NCBI RefSeq assembly: GCF_903933125.1
Contig: NZ_CAIZIZ010000383.1
Location: 1-41,911, forward strand
Source of the DNA: an uncultured Lamprocystis sp.
GTDB taxonomy: Bacteria; Pseudomonadota; Gammaproteobacteria; Chromatiales; Chromatiaceae
Length of the DNA stretch: 41,911 nucleotides
Direction: 5' to 3'
The position numbers and the translations under genes were made by a program. This document shows positions 16,866-23,210 of the stretch, one piece after another; the stretch's first letter is position 1; every line of letters starts with the position of its first letter. The notes beneath the pieces were generated by a model. That model saw only the letters and a program-made list of their open reading frames with translations. It had not been told where the DNA came from and did not search any database.

Positions 16866-17552
16866 ATGTATTGGAGTCAAGACGAAACCCTCGACACCCT
16901 GGCCGTCCCCGATACCATCGTTGACTGCCTCTTCGCGATCGAATGTCGCGCCCTGCCGGTCGATCACGCCTATGCGCTGAGCAGCGCGCTGGTCGCCGCG
17001 TGCCCCTGGATCGGCGAGGAACCAGGGCTGGGCATCCACACGGTTCACGTCGCCGGCTCGCAGAATGGTTGGGAACGCCCGGCCCACGGCACTGAGAGTC
17101 AAATCCAGTTATCGCGCCGCACCAAACTCATTCTGCGGCTGCCCAGGGCGCGCGCGCCCGCGTTACTCGACGCGCTGCCCGGCACCCGGATCGAGGTCGC
17201 CGGCGCGCCTTTGACCGTCGGCGCGGGCAAGCTGCGGTCGCTGGGCACAGAGAGCGTGCTGTTCGCCCGCTATCTGGTGTCCACCGCGGATCCGGATGAG
17301 GAGGCATTCATGAACAGCGCCGCTCAGGCGCTGGCGCTGCTGGGGATTCAGATCCGCAAGGCGCTCTGCGGCAAGTCGAACACCCTGGAAACACCGAACG
17401 GCGCGATCACGACCCGCAGCTTGTTGCTCGCGGGACTGAAACCCGACGAGTCGCTCCGCCTGCAACAGCAGGGACTCGGGCTCCACCGTCTCATGGGATG
17501 TGGCATCTTCATCCCTCACAAAGGGATCGACGCGGTCGGCAAGGCCCCCTGA
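16866..17552 (+). CDS. Cas6/Cmx6-family (type I-MYXAN) protein without a CRISPR array
   Basis: A 228-residue protein that I match to the Cas6/Cmx6 family, a RAMP-fold RNA endonuclease group. Family features seen: the start MYWSQDE, CRALPVDHAYALS (His34), GIHTVHVAGSQNGW, LSRRTKLILRLP, LCGKSNTLETPNG and the C-terminal Gly-rich segment GLGLHRLMGCGIFIPHKGI, which corresponds to the RAMP glycine-rich loop. No repeat-spacer array and no other cas gene lie in the window. Its neighbours are a helical protein and a cysteine-free DsrC paralogue beside the dsr operon, so it may process a different RNA or have lost its CRISPR role. The ribosome binding site is weak. Confidence 0.75.
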   Translation: MYWSQDETLDTLAVPDTIVDCLFAIECRALPVDHAYALSSALVAACPWIGEEPGLGIHTVHVAGSQNGWERPAHGTESQIQLSRRTKLILRLPRARAPALLDALPGTRIEVAGAPLTVGAGKLRSLGTESVLFARYLVSTADPDEEAFMNSAAQALALLGIQIRKALCGKSNTLETPNGAITTRSLLLAGLKPDESLRLQQQGLGLHRLMGCGIFIPHKGIDAVGKAP

Positions 17553-17612
17553 TGAACTCGGGCGATTGCCGTCAAGTCATGTAACGAGATCGTGACGAAC
17601 CCATCAGAATAT

Positions 17613-17624
17613 CATAAAATTATG
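17613..17624. promoter_or_regulatory. small AT-rich dyad before the dsrC paralogue
   Basis: CATAA and TTATG arms flank AA in the 143-bp space before the cysteine-free dsrC-like gene; TATCAT just before it could be a -10 element. It suggests that this gene has a promoter of its own. Weak evidence. Confidence 0.25.
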
Positions 17625-17695
17625 GGGCTTTAATTGGCGCCCTCACTGGCGTGCGCCATGGTCACCCACCGAGACAGACGACGAGGAACAAGCAC

Positions 17696-18034
17696 ATGGC
17701 CATCGAGGTCAATGGCGTAAGCATCGAGACGACCGACCACGGCTACCTGGTCAACCACCTCGACTGGAACGAGGATGTCGCGCGCAAACTCGCGGAGATC
17801 GAGCGGATCACGCTCACTGATAAACACTGGGACGTCATCAACTACCTGCGCGACGAATACATCAACAACGGTCAGAACCAGCCGATGGAACGTGCTGTTC
17901 TCAAGGACATCGGCAAACGCTGGGGGACCAAGCCCGCCAGCAAGGACCTTTACCTCCTCTTCCCCCTGGCCCCGACCAAACAGGGCACCAAGATTGCCGG
18001 ACTCCCCGAAGTGATGCGCAAAGGCGGCTACTGA
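17696..18034 (+). CDS. DsrC/TusE-family protein lacking both redox cysteines (RspA-type)
   Basis: A 112-residue protein aligning with DsrC along its whole length (ITLTDKHWDVINYLRDEYI and YLLFPLAPTKQGTKIAGLP). It contains no cysteine at all: the equivalent of Cys100 is Thr (KQGT for KQAC), and the C-terminal arm ends VMRKGGY, two residues longer than in DsrC. It therefore cannot carry sulfur. DsrC homologues without cysteines have been grouped as RspA, thought to be regulatory. The start has AGGA eight bases upstream. The fold's helix-turn-helix-like region fits a DNA or RNA binding idea, but that is inference. Confidence 0.88.
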   Translation: MAIEVNGVSIETTDHGYLVNHLDWNEDVARKLAEIERITLTDKHWDVINYLRDEYINNGQNQPMERAVLKDIGKRWGTKPASKDLYLLFPLAPTKQGTKIAGLPEVMRKGGY

Positions 18035-18058
18035 GCCGGTGCCGCGCGGTGCATCGGA

Positions 18059-18088
18059 GCGGGCCGGCCGCGTCGGGGGCCGGCCCGC
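18059..18088 (+). terminator. GC-rich hairpin after the dsrC paralogue
   Basis: GCGGGCCGGCC and GGCCGGCCCGC form a perfect 11-bp stem with an 8-base loop (18070-18077), 24 bases after the stop at 18034, and are followed by ATCTTG. The T-run is poor, but the stem is the strongest GC hairpin near the end of this plus-strand cluster. Confidence 0.5.
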
Positions 18089-18116
18089 ATCTTGCCCGCC
18101 AGCCGAGCACACGCCG

Positions 18117-19130
18117 ATGTCGGCCGCGCGACCACAAAGACCGCAGGAGGCAGCCGCGCCCCACTTCGCGCGATTTGGTCAACGGCTGCTGCTGAGTGCC
18201 CTGCACCGGCTGCTACGCGTCGACACACCGCCGCGCCTCGCGGTGCTGATTTTCCATCGCGTGCTGCCCACCAATGACCCCTTCCTGGCGAGCGACCCGG
18301 ACGTCCAGGCCTTCGCCGAACTCATGCGTCTGGTCCGTAAGCGCTTCTCGCCACTGTCCTTGGCCGAAGGTTTGCATCGACTCACACGCAACACCCTGCC
18401 GCCACGCGCGGTCAGCGTCACCTTCGATGACGGCTACGCCGATAACGTCGAGTTCGCTCTACCCGTCTTACAGCGCCTGGAGATTCCCGCCACCCTGTTC
18501 ATCGCCAGCGGCTACCTTGATGGCCGGTGCATGTGGAACGATCGACTCTGTCAGGCCATCAGGCGCTGCCCCGGCACTAGCGTCGATTTGACCCCCTACG
18601 GTGCCGGTATCCGGCCGCTGGGTGGACCGCGGGAACGCGCCATGCTGGTGCGGGACCTGCTTCGTCTATTCAAGTACCAGGCACCGGAGCATCGCGAACA
18701 AGTGGCGGCGGATCTCGCGGCCCGCTATGCACCGGACCTAACCTCACCCATGGTCACTCGCACCCAGGTTAGGGAACTTTACGACCAGGGGGTCGAGATC
18801 GGGGGTCATACCGTCACCCATCCGATCCTCGCACGGACCCCGGATCAGACGGCCTATCGGGAGATCGCCGAAAACAAAGAGGATCTCGAAGGACTGCTGG
18901 GCACGCGCCTGCGCTTCTTCGCCTATCCCAATGGGAAGCCGGACCTGGATTTCACCGCGGCGCATACCGCCATGGCGCGCGCACTCGGGTATCAGGCGGC
19001 GTTCACCACGGGTCACGGGGTCGCCGTGGCCGGCACGGATCCCATGCGCCTGCCCCGCTTCACCCCCTGGGAGCGAACACCCATGCGCTTCGGTATCAGG
19101 CTACTGCTGAACATGCGGCACACAGCCTAG
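18117..19130 (+). CDS. polysaccharide deacetylase (NodB domain)
   Basis: A 337-residue carbohydrate esterase family 4 protein. NodB motif 1 is TFDDGY (residues 102-107, with the catalytic base and metal Asp), and motif 2 is GGHTVTHP with the metal-binding histidines. FFAYPNGKPD and LPRF provide later motifs. It probably removes N-acetyl groups from an exported polysaccharide. No signal peptide is evident, so it may act in the cytoplasm or at the membrane. The start at 18117 is preferred over an upstream in-frame one because the extra part overlaps the GC hairpin. Its stop is 2 bp from the left 25-bp inverted repeat. Confidence 0.85.
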   Translation: MSAARPQRPQEAAAPHFARFGQRLLLSALHRLLRVDTPPRLAVLIFHRVLPTNDPFLASDPDVQAFAELMRLVRKRFSPLSLAEGLHRLTRNTLPPRAVSVTFDDGYADNVEFALPVLQRLEIPATLFIASGYLDGRCMWNDRLCQAIRRCPGTSVDLTPYGAGIRPLGGPRERAMLVRDLLRLFKYQAPEHREQVAADLAARYAPDLTSPMVTRTQVRELYDQGVEIGGHTVTHPILARTPDQTAYREIAENKEDLEGLLGTRLRFFAYPNGKPDLDFTAAHTAMARALGYQAAFTTGHGVAVAGTDPMRLPRFTPWERTPMRFGIRLLLNMRHTA

Positions 19131-19132
19131 GC

Positions 19133-19157
19133 AACGAGTCAAGAACAAGTTAAACAC
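19133..19157 (+). repeat. 25-bp inverted repeat, left copy
   Basis: AACGAGTCAAGAACAAGTTA plus the next five bases (AACAC) match, in reverse complement and with one mismatch, the sequence at 23184-23208. The copy begins 2 bp after the stop of the deacetylase gene. The two copies face inward and bracket the ligase, decarboxylase and GT2 genes. Confidence 0.8.
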
Positions 19158-19230
19158 GAATACAAATGATAACGATCATGGTACGGCATTCCCTATCATC
19201 GTTAACCGCACCCGCCGACACCGCACCGAC

Positions 19231-20835
19231 ATGCAGAACATCACACTGGTGCACGAATTAGTCCACATGGCCCTATTGCGGTCCGCCGACCGGGACGCCC
19301 TGGTCCACCGCACCGAGACCCTCTCCTATCGGGCGCTGTGGCGGCTCATCGGGCAATGGCGTGCCGGCCTGCTCAGATTGGGACTCGACGCCGGCGACCG
19401 GGTCGGCGTGTACCTACCCAAGACCTTCGACACCCCGGGGGCGCTCTTCGGGACCGCCGCGGCGGGCGGCTGCTTCGTGCCGCTGAACCCACTGATCAAG
19501 CCGTTTCAGGTCGCCCACATCCTGCACGACTGCAACGCACGCATCCTCGTGACCTCAGTCGAGCGGGCGAAAGGCCTGGTCAGCACGCTGACGCAGTGCC
19601 CTGACCTGCGGCAGGTCGTGCTGGTCGACGGCTCACCGACGGACATCGCCGAACCCTTGCGCACCCGCTGTGTCGGCGCCGCCGCAATCCTGGACGACTC
19701 CGGCGGCGGCCCCGCCGGACACCGCCGCATCGACACCGACCTGGCCGCGATCCTCTACACCTCAGGCAGCACCGGCGCCCCCAAGGGCGTGGTGCTCTCG
19801 CACCGCAACCTGATCGCCGGGGCACTGAGCGTTGCCGGGTATCTGGAGAATCGACCGGAGGATCGTCTGCTCGCGGTCCTGCCGTTGAGTTTCGACTATG
19901 GACTGAGCCAACTCACCACCGCGTTTGCCGCCGGTGCAGCCGTCGTCCTGATGGACTACCTGCTGCCCACTGACGTGATCAGGGCCGTCACCCGCTACGG
20001 CATCACCGGACTGGCGGCCGTGCCGCCGCTCTGGACCCAGGTCGCCGGACTCGACTGGCCGCAAGCCGCCCGGACCTCGCTGCGCTACCTCACTAACTCC
20101 GGCGGGTCGCTGCCCGCCCCCACTTTGCAGACCTTGCGCAGCCAACTGCCGAACACCCGAATCTATCTGATGTATGGGTTGACCGAAGCCTTCCGCTCGA
20201 CCTATCTGCCGCCGGATCAGATCGACACGCGTCCGGACTCCATCGGCAAAGCCATTCCCAACGCCGAGGTTCTGGTGGTGCGGGAGGACGGCAGCCAGTG
20301 CGAACCGGATGAACCCGGCGAATTGGTGCATCGCGGCGCGCTGGTGTCGCTGGGCTACTGGAACGATCCCGCCCGAACCCGCGAGCGCTTTCGGCCGGCG
20401 CCTGGACAACCCGACGGTCTCCCCAATCCGGAACTGGCCGTCTGGTCGGGCGATCAGGTCCGCCGCGATGCGGACGGTTACCTCTATTTCATCGGCCGCC
20501 GGGACGAGCAGATCAAGACTTCCGGGTACCGCGTCAGCCCGACCGAAGTCGAAGAGGTGGTCTACCGCTCGGGACTGGTGGCCGAGGCGGTAGCCATTGG
20601 CATCCCGCACGGAACCCTAGGCCAGGCGATCCTGGTCGTCGCCACGGCCACCGCGCACCATCCCGACCTCGAATCGCGGGTCATCGCGCATTGCCGCGAC
20701 ACCCTGCCCGGCTTCATGGTGCCGCAACGCGTCCTGTTCGAGTCGGACCTGCCGCGTAATCCAAACGGCAAGATCGACCGCACATTACTGGCCTCGCGCT
20801 TTGAGAATCTCTTTCGCGGGGAGCCTGCCCGATGA
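19231..20835 (+). CDS. AMP-forming acyl-CoA ligase, exosortase A-associated
   Basis: A 534-residue member of the adenylate-forming superfamily, of the type found beside exosortase A loci (TIGR03098-like). Core motifs seen: YTSGSTGAPKGVVLSH (A3, ATP-binding), YGLTEAFRSTY (A5), SGDQVRRDADGYLYFIGR (A7) and the C-terminal lysine motif RNPNGKID (A10). It activates a carboxylic or amino acid as an acyl-AMP; with the carrier protein encoded at 26699 as a possible acceptor, it could load a thioester. Its stop overlaps the start of the decarboxylase gene (ATGA), so the two are translationally coupled. Substrate unknown. Confidence 0.9.
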   Translation: MQNITLVHELVHMALLRSADRDALVHRTETLSYRALWRLIGQWRAGLLRLGLDAGDRVGVYLPKTFDTPGALFGTAAAGGCFVPLNPLIKPFQVAHILHDCNARILVTSVERAKGLVSTLTQCPDLRQVVLVDGSPTDIAEPLRTRCVGAAAILDDSGGGPAGHRRIDTDLAAILYTSGSTGAPKGVVLSHRNLIAGALSVAGYLENRPEDRLLAVLPLSFDYGLSQLTTAFAAGAAVVLMDYLLPTDVIRAVTRYGITGLAAVPPLWTQVAGLDWPQAARTSLRYLTNSGGSLPAPTLQTLRSQLPNTRIYLMYGLTEAFRSTYLPPDQIDTRPDSIGKAIPNAEVLVVREDGSQCEPDEPGELVHRGALVSLGYWNDPARTRERFRPAPGQPDGLPNPELAVWSGDQVRRDADGYLYFIGRRDEQIKTSGYRVSPTEVEEVVYRSGLVAEAVAIGIPHGTLGQAILVVATATAHHPDLESRVIAHCRDTLPGFMVPQRVLFESDLPRNPNGKIDRTLLASRFENLFRGEPAR

Positions 20836-22142
20836 CGGACGACCTAATTGATAGTGGGATCGACAACGGGATCGACAACGGGATCGATCACCGGATGGAC
20901 ACGGCGGCGGACCAACCAGGGCACGCTGTCAGCGCGAGCATTCGCGACGCGCGGGGCGAACTCATCATCGGCGGCATCCCGGTCAGCCGCCTGGCCGACC
21001 GCATGGGCGGCACACCGTTTTATGCCTACGACCGCACCGCGTTAAGCCGCCGCGCCGCACACTGGCGGGCCGCCATGCCGGAGCGCCTGCGCCTGCACTA
21101 TGCGCTCAAGGCCAATCCCATGCCGGCCCTGGTCCAACACCTGCGCGGTCTGACCGATGGCTTCGACGTGGCCTCGCTGGGCGAGTTACAGGTCGCCCTG
21201 GACACCGGCATCCCCGCCGGGCGGATCAGCTTTGCCGGCCCGGGGAAGACGGACCTCGAACTGCGTGCGGCGGTTGCGGCCGGCATCACCCTGCATCTGG
21301 AATCGGCCGGGGAGTTGGAGCGGATCGCCCGGATCGGGCACGCCATCGGCGTTCGTCCCAGCGTCGCCGTGCGCGTGAACCCGGATTTCGAACTGAAATC
21401 GTCCGGCATGAAAATGAGCGGCGGACCGAAACCATTCGGCGTCGATGCGGAGCAGGTTCCCGAACTGCTGGCGCACCTCGGCACCCTCCCGGTCGGGTTC
21501 CGCGGCTTCCATATTTTCACCGGCTCACAAAACCTGCGCGCGGAGGCCATCATCGAGGCCCATACCCGAACCCTGGCACTCGCGGAACGGTTGGCGCGGC
21601 AGGCGCCGGCGCCGGTCACCTCGCTCAACCTCGGCGGCGGACTGGGCATTCCGTATTTTCCGGGCGACCAACCGCTCGATCTCGCACCGATCGCCGCCAA
21701 TCTCGCGGGCTGCATCGCGACACTCGGCCCCGGCCTGCGTGACGCCGAACTGGTGATGGAGCTAGGGCGCTATCTGGTCGGCGAGGCCGGTATCTATGTC
21801 TGTCAGGTGATCGACCGCAAGGTGTCACGTGGGCGCACCTATCTGGTCACCGACGGCGGCTTGCACCAACACCTTGCCGCCTCCGGAAATCTTGGGCAAA
21901 TCATCCGCAAGAACTTCCCCGTCATCGCCGCCGCCCGCGCGGCGCCGGTCGGCACCCGCGAAACGGTCACCGTCGTCGGCCCGCTGTGCACACCGCTCGA
22001 TCTCCTGGCTGATCAGATTGAACTGCCGCGCTGCGCGCCCGGCGATCTGATCGCCATCCTGCAATCCGGCGCCTACGGCTACTCGGCCAGTCCCCTGAGC
22101 TTTTTATCGCACCCGCCGCCCGGGCAGGCGCTGGTCGGCTGA
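20832..22142 (+). CDS. PLP-dependent decarboxylase, exosortase A-associated
   Basis: A 436-residue fold-type III PLP enzyme of the diaminopimelate/ornithine decarboxylase group (TIGR03099-like). The PLP lysine is Lys93 in LHYALKANPMPAL. Other family motifs are FDVASLGEL, HIFTGSQNL, LNLGGGLGIPYF and VVGPLCTPLD with the catalytic cysteine. The ATG at 20832 overlaps the ligase stop. The first 23 residues hold a repeated GIDN unit made by three 12-bp DNA repeats; the conserved domain starts near ELIIGGIPVSRL. It probably decarboxylates an amino acid in an unknown surface-modification pathway. Confidence 0.9.
   Translation: MTDDLIDSGIDNGIDNGIDHRMDTAADQPGHAVSASIRDARGELIIGGIPVSRLADRMGGTPFYAYDRTALSRRAAHWRAAMPERLRLHYALKANPMPALVQHLRGLTDGFDVASLGELQVALDTGIPAGRISFAGPGKTDLELRAAVAAGITLHLESAGELERIARIGHAIGVRPSVAVRVNPDFELKSSGMKMSGGPKPFGVDAEQVPELLAHLGTLPVGFRGFHIFTGSQNLRAEAIIEAHTRTLALAERLARQAPAPVTSLNLGGGLGIPYFPGDQPLDLAPIAANLAGCIATLGPGLRDAELVMELGRYLVGEAGIYVCQVIDRKVSRGRTYLVTDGGLHQHLAASGNLGQIIRKNFPVIAAARAAPVGTRETVTVVGPLCTPLDLLADQIELPRCAPGDLIAILQSGAYGYSASPLSFLSHPPPGQALVG
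20856..20891 (+). repeat. three 12-bp in-frame tandem repeats
   Basis: GGGATCGACAAC occurs twice in a row, followed by GGGATCGATCAC. Being 12 bp, gain or loss of a unit keeps the decarboxylase frame and changes the number of GIDN units before the conserved domain. Confidence 0.85.
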
Positions 22143-22151
22143 GTCAAGACG

Positions 22152-23108
22152 ATGTCCATGCACGCCGCGGCAGTACCACGCGAGCCTTTGGTTTCAGTCA
22201 TCATTCCCGCGTACAACAGCGCCGCCTATATCGCCGAGACGATCGGCAGCGTGCTGAATCAAACCTTCGACGACCTGGAACTGATCGTGGTGGACGACGG
22301 GTCCACGGACGGTACCCCTGCGGTTGTCACGGCCTGCGGTCCACGCGTGGGCCTGATCCCCCAGGCCAACGCCGGCGTCTGCGCGGCCCGCAATCGCGGC
22401 ATCCGGGAAGCAGCCGGGCGCTATCTGTGCCTGCTGGACCACGACGATTACTGGTTTCCGGACAAACTGCAGCGGCAGGTGACGGCCATGCGGGAACACC
22501 CTGACTGCGGAGTCATTTACAGCCCGTACATCCCCTGGACCCCGGATGCCGCCGGTCGCTTTCCGACACCCGACTGCTTCGACCTGGCGGCCTATGGTGA
22601 TGGGATCGAGGCCGCATGCTCCGGGTGGATCTACCATCAATTCCTGCTCGATTGCTGCATGCTGACCAGCACCTCCATGTTCCGCCGGGAGGTCTTCGAG
22701 CGCTGTGGAGGCTTCGATGAGACGCTGCCCTACAGCGAGGACTGGGATCTGTGGTTGCGGATCTCGCGTGACTTCACTTTCGTCAAGCTGACGCGGCCTG
22801 ACACGCTGTACCGCCAACATCCCCAACAGGGCAACCGCGTGGTGCGCACGCACGATTATCGGACGTTGCTGCTGCGGCGGGCGATGCGCACCTGGGGTTT
22901 GTGCGGTCCGGATGGGCAGTGCCTGCCGCGGGGGAAGTTCCTCGGACGGCTCGCCGACTACCAGGCCGCCTATGCCCTGGGACAACTGCGCGCGGGCCGC
23001 CGCGGTCCAGGTCTGGCGGCCTTGACCAGGGCCTGGGCGACATGGCCGCGCAAGATCAAACTTCTGGCATATCTGGCGGCCGCCCTCGTTGGCTGGAGGC
23101 CCCGGTAA
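22152..23108 (+). CDS. glycosyltransferase family 2
   Basis: A 318-residue GT-A fold enzyme. The nucleotide-sugar site is VSVIIPAYNSAAYI, followed by LIVVDDGSTDGTPAV; the DxD-like metal motif is LLDHDD near residue 98. The acceptor-side motif is YSEDWDLWLRIS (ED..D catalytic base region). The C-terminal part is basic with a helical end, as in membrane-attached GT2 enzymes. It starts 9 bp after the decarboxylase stop and ends the three-gene block enclosed by the 25-bp inverted repeats. It probably adds a sugar during exopolysaccharide assembly; donor and acceptor are unknown. Confidence 0.88.
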   Translation: MSMHAAAVPREPLVSVIIPAYNSAAYIAETIGSVLNQTFDDLELIVVDDGSTDGTPAVVTACGPRVGLIPQANAGVCAARNRGIREAAGRYLCLLDHDDYWFPDKLQRQVTAMREHPDCGVIYSPYIPWTPDAAGRFPTPDCFDLAAYGDGIEAACSGWIYHQFLLDCCMLTSTSMFRREVFERCGGFDETLPYSEDWDLWLRISRDFTFVKLTRPDTLYRQHPQQGNRVVRTHDYRTLLLRRAMRTWGLCGPDGQCLPRGKFLGRLADYQAAYALGQLRAGRRGPGLAALTRAWATWPRKIKLLAYLAAALVGWRPR

Positions 23109-23119
23109 GGAACCGTCCA

Positions 23120-23143
23120 CCAATAGGCAAACAAGTCTATTGG
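23120..23143 (+). terminator. small hairpin after the GT2 gene
   Basis: CCAATAG and CTATTGG form a 7-bp stem with a 10-base loop, 11 bases after the GT2 stop. It is followed by GGGACG, not by a T-run, so it is a weak terminator candidate. Confidence 0.3.
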
Positions 23144-23183
23144 GGACGCCGTTGGCATCTCGGTCGTTGTCGTTGTCGTAATT

Positions 23184-23208
23184 GTGTTTAACTTGCTCTT
23201 GACTCGTT
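23184..23208 (-). repeat. 25-bp inverted repeat, right copy
   Basis: GTGTTTAACTTGCTCTTGAC plus the next five bases (TCGTT) are the reverse complement of 19133-19157 with one mismatch (24/25). The copy ends 2 bp before the stop codon of the convergent sufSE gene, mirroring the left copy, which begins 2 bp after the deacetylase stop. The sequence inside it is rich in ACGACA units. Confidence 0.8.
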
Positions 23209-23210
23209 AT

